The translations under genes and the position numbers were made by a program. From assembly GCA_964532595.1 (NCBI GenBank), contig CAZHIQ010000015.1:9488-73487 (forward strand): a stretch of 64,000 bases of DNA, written 5' to 3'. Positions 51,019 through 58,752 of the stretch are shown in pieces. The DNA is from Chryseosolibacter sp964532595. Its GTDB lineage: Bacteria > Bacteroidota > Bacteroidia > Cytophagales > Cyclobacteriaceae. Every line of letters begins with the position of its first letter. Within the stretch, counting starts at the first letter, position 1. The notes beneath the pieces were generated by a model. It was given only the letters and a program-made list of their open reading frames with translations, had not been told where the DNA came from and ran no database searches.

Positions 51019-52443
51019 TCACTGACTGATTGTTTCGTTCGTTTCCGCGACGACTGGTTTGCCTTCTCTTTTCCATTCTGCAACGCCGCCCGAATAATTC
51101 TTGACGTTGTGGTAGCCATGGTGCTTCAACAACGACCACCCTATTGTTGCACGGTCGCCCGACTGGCAGTGAATCACCAGGGGTTCATCTTTTTTGATAC
51201 GGTCGAGCGACTGTTCGAGATTCCCTACAAAGATGTGTTCGGCGCCTTCTATGTGGCCCGACTGATATTCCGTGGCGCCACGCAGATCGATAATACGTGT
51301 GTCACCGGCGTCGCGTATTGCCTCGAATTCTTCCAAAGGGATGATATTTCCCTGGGTGGTCTCGCCGCCGATTTGTTTCCACGGTTGAATTCCATCGAGA
51401 TATCCGACAGCCTGATCAAGCCCTATACGCATGAGCTTGCGCACGAGATCCTCCGTTTGCGCCGCCCCCGCAATAAGGAGAAAGGGTTCATCATACGAGA
51501 TAAGCCAACCCATCCAGGTGGAGAAGGAGTTGTTGTTCTGAATGTTAATCGCCCCCGGAATGTGCTCTGCCGCAAAGTCGTTTTTCGGGCGGGTGTCAAT
51601 AACCTTAATGCCTTTTGCCCGGGCGTCTTTGACTTCTTCGCCCGACAACGGCCGTAGTTTAGGCACCTCGGTAAGCAACGGGCGGTCAACTTTGTTCAGC
51701 TTTTTCATCATGGCAAAGTACCGCGGTGGTTCTGGCTGATCGGAGAGAAGATAGTTGGTGAATCCGGTAGGATCGTTGTCGTAGCGAAACGCCCAGTTTT
51801 GGATTTTTTCGTAACCAACGGTGGAACTGGACACCGAACCCAAAGCCTTCCCGCAGGCTGAGCCCGCTCCGTGTCCCGGCCACACCTGGACATAATCGGG
51901 TAGGGCCGCAAACCGCTGGAGCGATTCGTACATTTGCAGCGCTCCCTTTTCCATCGTTCCTTTAATACCCGCCGCCTTTTCAAGCAGATCCGGACGTCCG
52001 ACGTCGCCGACAAAGACGAAGTCGCCCGTGAAGACCATCACGGGTTTATCTGACGCAGGTAAATCAGTAAGCAGAAAAATAATATGCTCGGGAGTATGGC
52101 CCGGCGTGTGAAGCACTTCGAACTTAAGATTGCCAACACGGATTTCGTCGCCGTGTTTTAGTCCGACGTGGGAAAATTCATACTGCCAGTCAGGTCCTCC
52201 TTCGTCCGACAAGTAGAGCTTGGCGCCGGTGAGGGCGGCCAGTTCCCGCGATCCCGAGAGAAAATCAGCATGGATATGAGTCTCGGCCACATGGGTGATT
52301 TTCATGTTGTTCTGAGCGGCGATTTCCAGATACGTATCTACATCGCGCTTCGGATCGATGACCATTGCGATGCCTTCTTTCTGGCAGCCGATAAAGTAGC
52401 TGGACTGGGCCAGGCTTTTGTCGTAAACGTGTTGAAAGTGCAT
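51019..52443 (-). CDS. CstB-like persulfide dioxygenase fused to two rhodanese domains
   Basis: Metallo-beta-lactamase-fold persulfide dioxygenase (about 1-235) followed by two rhodanese domains. Iron-ligand motifs seen are THIHADFLSG, HTPGHTPEH, TGDFVFVGD and WPGHGAGSACGK; in the first, Phe stands where glyoxalase II has the second-site His, which I believe is usual in this branch. The first rhodanese (about 255-350) has no active-site Cys (LLIAGAAQTED), the second (about 370-465) has it in IHCQSGDRAT. This order, dioxygenase, dead rhodanese, live rhodanese, is that of Staphylococcus CstB, which turns persulfide into thiosulfate. Likely role: sulfide/persulfide detoxification. Confidence 0.92.
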   Translation of the reverse strand: MHFQHVYDKSLAQSSYFIGCQKEGIAMVIDPKRDVDTYLEIAAQNNMKITHVAETHIHADFLSGSRELAALTGAKLYLSDEGGPDWQYEFSHVGLKHGDEIRVGNLKFEVLHTPGHTPEHIIFLLTDLPASDKPVMVFTGDFVFVGDVGRPDLLEKAAGIKGTMEKGALQMYESLQRFAALPDYVQVWPGHGAGSACGKALGSVSSSTVGYEKIQNWAFRYDNDPTGFTNYLLSDQPEPPRYFAMMKKLNKVDRPLLTEVPKLRPLSGEEVKDARAKGIKVIDTRPKNDFAAEHIPGAINIQNNNSFSTWMGWLISYDEPFLLIAGAAQTEDLVRKLMRIGLDQAVGYLDGIQPWKQIGGETTQGNIIPLEEFEAIRDAGDTRIIDLRGATEYQSGHIEGAEHIFVGNLEQSLDRIKKDEPLVIHCQSGDRATIGWSLLKHHGYHNVKNYSGGVAEWKREGKPVVAETNETISQ

Positions 52444-52593
52444 GGTGCGTGTGTTTTGGCTAGTGGGCGTCGCGGCCTCACCGGTGTAAAACTAGTGTTT
52501 TTTGTTGTTGCGAGAGACCTGCCGGCGGCGTTGACATTTCACTGAGAACCCGATTTCATCTCCATTTGTTCACCGGGAAGGCTGGCGTTTCTG

Positions 52594-52607
52594 CTGATAA
52601 TTATCAG
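52594..52607. promoter_or_regulatory. FNR/CRP-like palindrome between the divergent sulfur genes
   Basis: CTGATAATTATCAG is a perfect 14-bp palindrome with the FNR-family core TGAT-N4-ATCA (consensus TTGAT-N4-ATCAA, first base C). It is flanked by TTTCTG (52588-52593) and CAGAAA (52613-52618). It is located in the 255-bp gap that serves both the CstB-like gene and the rhodanese-YeeE operon. A Crp/Fnr gene lies at 62998-63579 in this window. Confidence 0.5.
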
Positions 52608-52698
52608 GTTGTCAGAAATGGGTATTGCCGGTGCGAGTTGGTATTATTACGAGACCAAAAAATTGTCAGAACTGCGAAAAGCGCCATAAATTGGGGAT

Positions 52699-53043
52699 AT
52701 GTTTCGGATTTTTAATCGAGCCAAACCGTATTTTGATCTCACCAGTGACGATTTCGCGCGTGCCTATGAATCCTGCGAAAATCCGGTGCTGCTCGACGTT
52801 CGAACTTCTCAGGAGTTTTCTCTTGGAAAAATTCCGGGAGCGATCAACATCGACATAACGCGTGGCGATTTTGAGACGCTGGTCGATGCGTTTGATAGGG
52901 AGAGGGTGTACTTTGTATATTGTCGGGGAGGGAACCGCAGTGTGGCCGCGTGCAGTATACTGGGCAAGAAGGGCTTCCGATCCTATAATCTCGTGAACGG
53001 TATCCTTGACTGGAAGGGCGATTTTGAAGGCACATTCGAGTAA
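52699..53043 (+). CDS. Single-domain rhodanese (sulfurtransferase)
   Basis: A 114-aa sulfurtransferase with the intact active-site loop YCRGGNRS, motif LLDVRTSQEFSLGKIPGA, and closing GFRSYNLVNGILDWKG. It transfers sulfane sulfur. It is divergent from the CstB-like gene and begins an operon with two YeeE-type transporters (15 bp to the next). Confidence 0.93.
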   Translation: MFRIFNRAKPYFDLTSDDFARAYESCENPVLLDVRTSQEFSLGKIPGAINIDITRGDFETLVDAFDRERVYFVYCRGGNRSVAACSILGKKGFRSYNLVNGILDWKGDFEGTFE

Positions 53044-53057
53044 AATCATCACAATGT

Positions 53058-53627
53058 ATGGAAAGTCTTTTTGACGCGTTGCGGCAACCGTGGCCATGGT
53101 ACGTGGCAGGGCCGCTGATAGGATTAACTGTCCCTCTTTTGTTAATTCTTGGAAACAAATCGTTTGGCATCTCTTCGTCGCTAAGACACATATGCGCGGC
53201 TTGCATTCCGGCAAACATTCCTTTTTTCCGATACGAGTGGAGGAGGGAAGCCTGGAATCTCTTTTTCGTTGGCGGCATCTTTGTCGGTGGATTTTTGTCG
53301 GTTTTTATCGGAGCCAACGAACCCGTGTCGGTCGATGAAAACCTGCGTCGGGAACTGGCTGTCTACGGTGTTACTGATTTGTCATCGTTAGTACCTGCCG
53401 ATCTCTTCAACTTTGACAGCCTCTTCACGCTGAAAGGATTTCTATTAATGGTTGTCGGAGGATTTTTGGTTGGCTTCGGCACGCGGTATGCCGGCGGATG
53501 TACCTCGGGTCATGCAATCATGGGCTTGTCGAATCTGCAGTTACCTTCGCTGATTGCAACGTGTTGCTTTATGGCAGGTGGATTTGTTATGGCCAACTTC
53601 ATTCTTCCTTATATACTTGCATTATGA
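53058..53627 (+). CDS. YeeE/YedE-family transporter half, N-terminal type
   Basis: A 189-aa membrane protein with about five helices. The YeeE core motif with its reactive Cys, GGCTSGHAIMGLS, is near residue 150; a second Cys pair CAAC is near residue 46. YeeE/TsuA proteins take up thiosulfate through a chain of Cys residues. The gene overlaps the next one by 4 bp (ATGA), and the two half-size proteins probably assemble into one transporter. Confidence 0.92.
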   Translation: MESLFDALRQPWPWYVAGPLIGLTVPLLLILGNKSFGISSSLRHICAACIPANIPFFRYEWRREAWNLFFVGGIFVGGFLSVFIGANEPVSVDENLRRELAVYGVTDLSSLVPADLFNFDSLFTLKGFLLMVVGGFLVGFGTRYAGGCTSGHAIMGLSNLQLPSLIATCCFMAGGFVMANFILPYILAL

Positions 53628-54151
53628 GTTCGATCGAAACCAAGCCCGTTGAACAACCTCTCGAAGACGAAAATATGGATTTCGAGGTGCGCTCGCTTGA
53701 TGCGGTATGTGTGAATGAATCATCGCTCACACATCCCTGGTGGTATAATCTGAAGTACCTCGTTGCAGGTGTCATCTTCGGCATTTTACTGGTGAAGTCG
53801 GAAGTGATCTCATGGTTTCGTATTCAGGAGATGTTCAGACTCCAGTCGTTTCATATGTATGGTGTGATAGGCTCGGCGGTGATGGTAGGCGCACTATCGG
53901 TGTGGCTGATCAAGCGCTTTGATATCCGGACTATCCATGGCGAGAAGATTAGCTTCCAGAAAAAGAAATTCAACAAAGGCAATGTTTACGGCGGGCTGGT
54001 CTTTGGTTTTGGATGGGCGCTGACAGGCGCGTGCCCCGGCCCGTTGTTCGCGCAGATCGGAACCGGCGCCGTTGTAATTTCGGTCACGCTTCTGAGTGCT
54101 ATTGTGGGCACGTGGGTATATGGTTATCTGCGACCTCGCTTACCTCATTAG
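53624..54151 (+). CDS. YeeE/YedE-family transporter half, C-terminal type
   Basis: A 175-aa partner from the ATG at 53624 (MSSIETKPVEQP); the frame is open further upstream inside the preceding gene but out of its phase. About four helices and the Cys motif LTGACPGPLFAQIG near residue 135, as in the second half of TsuA-type transporters. With the preceding gene it forms a two-part thiosulfate or sulfur transporter. Its charged N-terminus faces the cytoplasm. Confidence 0.92.
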   Translation: MSSIETKPVEQPLEDENMDFEVRSLDAVCVNESSLTHPWWYNLKYLVAGVIFGILLVKSEVISWFRIQEMFRLQSFHMYGVIGSAVMVGALSVWLIKRFDIRTIHGEKISFQKKKFNKGNVYGGLVFGFGWALTGACPGPLFAQIGTGAVVISVTLLSAIVGTWVYGYLRPRLPH

Positions 54152-54323
54152 ATATTCATTGCGTACCCAACTCGCGATCTTGTTTCTTCCTTTGCGCGAG
54201 AAGATTTTCTGGTCCTATGCTCACCGCCGTTGAGCGGTCGTTTACCTATTCACACCCATGAGTGGCCGATTCGTAATGGAATTGTCTTTTGTCATTGCCG
54301 TATCTTCGGGCAAACACTAGCCA

Positions 54324-54758
54324 ATGGAAATACTTTTGAGATATCTTCACTTCGTCAGCATATTCGTTATCGCCGGAGCTCTTTTAGCTGAAGCTTTTAT
54401 GCTCAAGGCTACGATGACGCGTCATGAGCTGAGGAAAATTCTGTGGATAGACTCCGCTTACGGCATGGCGGCGCTCACGGTGCTTGCGGCGGGTCTTACA
54501 TTGTGGCTGGGCGGATTTGGAAAGCCGGCGGACTTTTATACCGGCAATTGGGTGTTTCACGCAAAGCTGTCTCTGTTTTTGATTTTGGGTCTGTTGTCAG
54601 TGTACCCCACCCGTTTTTTTCTGCGGCATCGTAACGGTGCCGATACCGATGTAATCGAGATACCACGACGGCTGGTGATGCTGGTGCGCATGGAGCTTGC
54701 GTTTCTTCTCGCCATTCCGTTCCTCGCCACGCTTATGGCGAGAGGCATTGGTTATTAG
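54324..54758 (+). CDS. DUF2214 family membrane protein
   Basis: A 144-aa protein with four helices (about 5-25, 48-68, 80-98, and 122-140). The opening RYLHFVSIFVIAGALLAEAFML and the LWIDSAYGMAAL loop match DUF2214, which is of unknown function, often annotated as predicted membrane protein. It is preceded by a 172-bp gap, so it is likely a separate unit. Confidence 0.85.
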   Translation: MEILLRYLHFVSIFVIAGALLAEAFMLKATMTRHELRKILWIDSAYGMAALTVLAAGLTLWLGGFGKPADFYTGNWVFHAKLSLFLILGLLSVYPTRFFLRHRNGADTDVIEIPRRLVMLVRMELAFLLAIPFLATLMARGIGY

Positions 54759-54812
54759 CAGAAGCTTACAATTGTTTGGAACTCAGGGCTTCACCCGCTA
54801 CCTTCGCGCGGT

Positions 54813-55586
54813 ATGATGAAATACAAGATCCGCGACGAGTATGCCGGCCTCAAAGACTTCATCCTTCGGTTGCCCTCTGTATTCGAAGGGATGGGTGGAG
54901 TGATAAGAGACTACCGCAACGTCATCAAGATTGTTGAGGTTGAGGGGTACAAGCTGGTGATCAAGAACTTTCGCGGAATGTACTTCTTCAATCGCCTGGC
55001 CTATTCCCTTTTCCGAAAGTCGAAGGCGGTTCGTTCTTATGAATACTCCGAACGCCTCAATCAACACGGCATTGCAACCCCTTCCCATGTGGCATGGATC
55101 AATCTCTATTCCATGGGGATGCTTCAGGAAAGCTATTTCGTGAGTGTGTTTACTCCGCTGCCGACGCTGGAGCAGTGCATGGACAATTTTGATGCAACGA
55201 ATCAGACGCAGACCCGTATTCTTGAAGCCCTGGCTGCTTTTTCAAAAAGACTGCATGAGCTAGGGATTTTTCACTACGATTTCTCCGTCGGGAATATCCT
55301 GGTGAAGAGTGTCGGCGATGGCTATGAATTTTCGTTGCTGGATTTGAACCGCATGCGCTTTGGTCCGGTCATTAAGGGCTATAAGAATTTTGCTACTTTA
55401 AATCTTCCCACCGACGCCATCAATATTTTACTCCGTTCCTACGGGCGACTTAATGACGAGGATCCGGACCATCTGGTCGACCGGTTCTGGAAGTACAAAA
55501 ATCGAAAGGCGTCATTGCGAAGAGCGAGGAAGAAGCTGCGTAAGCATACCGTTACGCGTCTCGAGAATATCCTGGGTAAGAATTGA
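54813..55586 (+). CDS. Lipopolysaccharide kinase (WaaP/InaA/Kdo kinase)-like protein
   Basis: A 257-aa protein-kinase-like fold. The catalytic motif is HYDFSVGNILV (Asp and Asn as in the HxD..N loop) near residue 155, followed by the DFG-equivalent LLDLNRMRFG near residue 175. An N-lobe Lys in LVIKNFRG may bind ATP. Such kinases phosphorylate sugars of the LPS core. The GT9 glycosyltransferase follows 64 bp downstream, in keeping with envelope sugar work. Recognition rests on motifs; the substrate is open. Confidence 0.85.
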   Translation: MMKYKIRDEYAGLKDFILRLPSVFEGMGGVIRDYRNVIKIVEVEGYKLVIKNFRGMYFFNRLAYSLFRKSKAVRSYEYSERLNQHGIATPSHVAWINLYSMGMLQESYFVSVFTPLPTLEQCMDNFDATNQTQTRILEALAAFSKRLHELGIFHYDFSVGNILVKSVGDGYEFSLLDLNRMRFGPVIKGYKNFATLNLPTDAINILLRSYGRLNDEDPDHLVDRFWKYKNRKASLRRARKKLRKHTVTRLENILGKN

Positions 55587-55650
55587 GGGGTGTGATGGAC
55601 GGCGAGAACTTTGAGTTTTTCGTGGTAACTTGCACCATATTCTAGAGGCA

Positions 55651-56709
55651 ATGGCCACCTGGCGCAAACAGATTCAAAAGAAACGCAGAGGTTTTTTTAC
55701 CGCTCTCACGCGAACGCTTGAAAAAACCAGGATTCCCGATCTTAAGGAGGACAAACCTTTTCCTGTCCGCAGGGTGCTTGTCATACGTCCGAATCACCGC
55801 CTCGGCAATCAGCTGTTGATCACACCGCTTCTGCAGGAGATTGAGCATGTGTTGCCCGACGCACGCGTTGATGTGTGGGTAAAGGGCGGTGTCGGCACTA
55901 TTCTTTTCCGCGAATACGGACAGGTTGATAACATTACGATGTTGCCAAAGAAGCCGGCGCGTCAGCCGTGGCGTTACCTGAAAGGGTGGATGCGGCTGCG
56001 ATTAAAGCGATACGATTTGGTAATCAATGTTGTTAACCACTCTTCTTCGGGCAGGATTTCGACGCATTTTGCAAATGCGCGTTTTCGTTTTCTCGGCGAC
56101 ATCAACGGTGAGATCAAGGAACAGTTCGGAGATCATCAGCATATAGCGAAATATCCCGTTTACAGTTTTCGGCATTTTATTCAACGCCTGGGATATCCAG
56201 GTTCGGACCGGCCTGTTCCTTCCCTGGATCTTCGTGTTACTGCCGACGAGCGTTCTCAGGGCAAGAAACTTCTTCACGACATCGTAGGGAATGATCGCCC
56301 AACGATCGCTATTTATACGTTCGCAACCGGTGACAAGATGTATTCGAAAGAGTGGTGGCTTGCTTTCTATACCCGGTTGAAGGAGAGTTATCCGGACTAC
56401 AACATCGTGGAGGTCTTGCCCGTTGAGAATGTGTCCCAGATCGATTTTTCTGCCCCATCGTATTACAGTAAAGACCTTCGTGAAATTGGGGGTGTCGTCG
56501 CTAATACGGATATCTTTATCGGTGCGGACAGTGGAATGATGCACCTTGCAGTAGCGTCGCAAACGCCCACTGTCGGTCTCTTCAAGGCTCCGAACATCGA
56601 TATTTACACTCCGTATGGAAATGCAAGCTGCGGCGTACGGATCAATGATATGCAGATCGATGAGCTTCTGGACGTTGTTGGCAAAGTGTTGCGTTCCGGG
56701 GCTGCTTAG
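55651..56709 (+). CDS. Glycosyltransferase family 9 (heptosyltransferase-like)
   Basis: GT-B fold transferase of 352 aa. From the ATG at 55651 (preceded by AGAGG) the first Rossmann motif is VLVIRPNHRLGNQLLITPLL, and the donor-binding C-terminal lobe has FIGADSGMMHLAVA and TVGLFKAPN. GT9 enzymes add heptose or hexose to the LPS core. It ends in a strong terminator. It is paired with the WaaP-like kinase, so both probably modify the same outer-membrane glycan. Confidence 0.93.
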   Translation: MATWRKQIQKKRRGFFTALTRTLEKTRIPDLKEDKPFPVRRVLVIRPNHRLGNQLLITPLLQEIEHVLPDARVDVWVKGGVGTILFREYGQVDNITMLPKKPARQPWRYLKGWMRLRLKRYDLVINVVNHSSSGRISTHFANARFRFLGDINGEIKEQFGDHQHIAKYPVYSFRHFIQRLGYPGSDRPVPSLDLRVTADERSQGKKLLHDIVGNDRPTIAIYTFATGDKMYSKEWWLAFYTRLKESYPDYNIVEVLPVENVSQIDFSAPSYYSKDLREIGGVVANTDIFIGADSGMMHLAVASQTPTVGLFKAPNIDIYTPYGNASCGVRINDMQIDELLDVVGKVLRSGAA

Positions 56710-56734
56710 CGATAACAGGAACTAGCAATCAAGA

Positions 56735-56753
56735 AAGCCCGCAAAGCGGGCTT
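56735..56753 (+). terminator. Intrinsic terminator after the GT9 gene
   Basis: Stem AAGCCCGC / GCGGGCTT with an AAA loop, followed by TTTTTCTT. It lies between convergent genes; the minus strand side has only a short T-tract. Confidence 0.9.
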
Positions 56754-56758
56754 TTTTC

Positions 56759-56923
56759 TTATGCCGGTACGAAGTCTTTGTTTACCGATCGCGACCAATG
56801 CCGGTGGTGAATGATGGCGTTCTCGAAACTTCTGAGGAATGACTTGATATGCTTGCTGTCGCGGGCAAGTACTACACCCATACTGTCGTAAACTTTCTTT
56901 GCGGCATACTGCTCATCAGTCAA
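56759..56923 (-). CDS. Possible small gene coupled to the MpaB-like gene
   Basis: A 54-codon frame that would begin at TTG (56923) overlapping the stop of the upstream gene as TTGA. The product starts TDEQYAAKKVYDSMGVV and ends in HHRHWSRSVNKDFVPA. No family is recognised. It could also be the end of the MpaB-like protein thrown out of frame by a sequencing error, since this frame also stays open for some way inside that gene. Confidence 0.35.
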   Translation of the reverse strand: MTDEQYAAKKVYDSMGVVLARDSKHIKSFLRSFENAIIHHRHWSRSVNKDFVPA

Positions 56924-57684
56924 CGCGACGGCGTATTTAATGCCTTGATACGCTCTTTGTAGTTTGCGGGGAGTAAGGCGGAGATGATCCACCAATCGAG
57001 CTTAACCCGACGGCTCGCTTTATAGAGGGGAATGAAAGGTGACACCCAGGAGGAATCGGGAAGGTTGAGTAGCGATTTCACTTTCTTGGGCGTAACAAGT
57101 GTCTGGGCTTCCCTCAAGAGATGAAATCGAAGAGCACCGAGATGTTTTCGGTATTGCGCAAAAAGATCAGCGGTGAAGTCACTTACTTCCAGATCTTGTT
57201 CGAGATGCTGTTGGTATAAGGGAAGCCATTCGTCGTAGGTATGAGGGAGATTTTCGAGACCCATACGGTTACCGACGCGATTGAACGTGTCGAAAATTTC
57301 TTCTTTCTCGACGGCCGTTAACGGCCGGTAGAGTAGCTCGAACGACGCGATGGAGTAGTGGATTAGCATGAACAAAACATCACGATACGCCCAGTCTGGA
57401 ATGCGATAACCACGGTTGCTCTCCAGTGTAGAATGAATGTCGCGCATGTGATCAATAACGGCGTGCGCTTTTTCGCGCGAAGCGAAAACGATGTTCCGTG
57501 CATAGGTGACGGTGGAAAACAACCGGCCAATGGGATCGTTGGGAAGTCGCCCTGTGTAATACAACCAGTCAACCGCCTTGTTGAGGGCAAATTCAGCAGC
57601 AGCCCCGCCGAAGATAAACAGGATGGTATCGGCACGTCCCCAGATAGTTCGGACGATGGAGTCGTGTTTGACAAAGTTGTTCAC
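56920..57684 (-). CDS. Oxygenase MpaB-like (DUF2236) family protein
   Basis: A 254-aa mostly helical protein with a GTG start. DUF2236-type features: the opening RTIWGRADTILFIFGG, the RLFSTVTYARNIVF helix, the His-rich DHMRDIHSTL, and DVLFMLIHYSIASFELL. MpaB-like proteins from fungi and latex-clearing proteins are haem or metal oxygenases, but most bacterial members are unstudied. The family is usually a bit longer, and a small open frame follows directly, so the C-terminus deserves care. Confidence 0.8.
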   Translation of the reverse strand: MNNFVKHDSIVRTIWGRADTILFIFGGAAAEFALNKAVDWLYYTGRLPNDPIGRLFSTVTYARNIVFASREKAHAVIDHMRDIHSTLESNRGYRIPDWAYRDVLFMLIHYSIASFELLYRPLTAVEKEEIFDTFNRVGNRMGLENLPHTYDEWLPLYQQHLEQDLEVSDFTADLFAQYRKHLGALRFHLLREAQTLVTPKKVKSLLNLPDSSWVSPFIPLYKASRRVKLDWWIISALLPANYKERIKALNTPSR

Positions 57685-57739
57685 GAATATGCGCTACTCC
57701 TGGTATTGAGATACTAACACCCGTGGGTGGCGCGCGGTT

Positions 57740-57769
57740 CCGGTGATAGTCGGGAAGAGTCATCACCGG
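57740..57769. terminator. Hairpin directly after the orphan gene at 57770
   Basis: Perfect 8-bp arms CCGGTGAT / ATCACCGG with a 14-nt loop, abutting the minus-strand stop. No T-run follows on either strand, so it may be a factor-dependent or processing signal rather than an intrinsic terminator. Confidence 0.45.
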
Positions 57770-58585
57770 TCACATGCCTGGCATTTGAAATGCATCAATG
57801 TGCCACCATGCGTGTTTGTAAACAAAATGGAAATCGCATGGGCCGGTTAGATGCTCCCCGGTATGGTCCTGTGATACCGCGGAGAGCTGTGCCTTCACCT
57901 GGGCCAACCCGGCCTCCGTATCGACAATTACTTCTTCAATGTCGAATTGTTCAACGTCAAAGTGACCCTGTGTTTCTTGGAAGGTGATAATAATGTCGGA
58001 AATTTGTGAGCGTTCGAATTCTTTTCCGCTGTATCCGACACGGTCTGCCAGCTTTCCTTCGTCGTATTCCCTGTTCCAGGCGCGCGACAAGATCGTGGTT
58101 ACAAACGACTCACTATTGCGTCGGAGATCATAGTCGTGATTCGGGTGAAATTCTTCGTAGATGAAGTGTGTCACCATTCCGGGAACACGCATGTCGTCCA
58201 TCTCATGAAGGAAGAGTTCTTCCGTAATGAATTGGTAGATCGTCGCGTCGTCGTATTCCGCGATAACATCAAGTTCGACATTGTGTGTGCTCATAATGTT
58301 CCGGATACGGGCAAGTTCGTGACTGAGTTCCTCGCTTTTCAGAGTGTCGAGTGAGCGAAACGACGGGCGACCGAGGAATTCATGGACCGTCGTTCGTTTT
58401 GCGTTTTTGTATTGCTCTTCGAAGGCACAGATTGACTTGAGCCATTGATTCTCCACTTCCGGAGGAAGATTGTCTGATTCCATGCCTTCCATGCCGTGTT
58501 CGAGTTTCAATTTCAGTTTGAGAACTTCATTCTCGGCAGCAACGGCTTCGTCGACGGTGAGGCGAGGGTCTTTTTTCTTGTTCAT
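57770..58585 (-). CDS. Hypothetical protein, unrecognised family
   Basis: From the ATG at 58585 (MNKKKDPRLTVDEA) a 271-aa protein, cytoplasmic by composition and very acidic (about 20% Asp+Glu, by rough count). The first 130 residues are helical; residues 55-240 alternate strands and helices; the C-terminus (CDFHFVYKHAWWHIDAFQMP) looks like the last strand of an NTF2-like fold, a guess only. It has no close neighbour partner and is preceded by a striking 30-bp palindrome. An alternative start further upstream (58711) adds a hydrophobic-free stretch with no support. Confidence 0.7.
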   Translation of the reverse strand: MNKKKDPRLTVDEAVAAENEVLKLKLKLEHGMEGMESDNLPPEVENQWLKSICAFEEQYKNAKRTTVHEFLGRPSFRSLDTLKSEELSHELARIRNIMSTHNVELDVIAEYDDATIYQFITEELFLHEMDDMRVPGMVTHFIYEEFHPNHDYDLRRNSESFVTTILSRAWNREYDEGKLADRVGYSGKEFERSQISDIIITFQETQGHFDVEQFDIEEVIVDTEAGLAQVKAQLSAVSQDHTGEHLTGPCDFHFVYKHAWWHIDAFQMPGM

Positions 58586-58604
58586 GACAGCGATGTTTAA
58601 GCGT

Positions 58605-58634
58605 GATAATCGATAGATGAATCTAGCGATTATC
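58605..58634. promoter_or_regulatory. 30-bp near-perfect palindrome upstream of the orphan gene
   Basis: Arms GATAATCGATAGAT and ATCTAGCGATTATC (one mismatch in 14) are separated by GA, 19 bp before the start of the gene at 57770-58585. It could be a two-fold operator for a large regulator, a cruciform, or an RNA hairpin in the leader. Confidence 0.5.
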
Positions 58635-58699
58635 GTCGTTAGTTGTAGATCAGGTTTTTCTGATAAAATTCTATCGGACCAGTGCGATGCAAACAAAAA

Positions 58700-58722
58700 A
58701 GCCCGGAGCAATGCGCCGGGCT
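58700..58722 (-). terminator. Intrinsic terminator of the dps-oxidase-SDR operon
   Basis: On the minus strand, stem AGCCCGG / CCGGGCT with a 9-nt loop followed by TTTTTTG. It lies 30 bp past the SDR stop. Confidence 0.88.
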
Positions 58723-58752
58723 AAACCCACAAACCAACACCATCACTAACAA

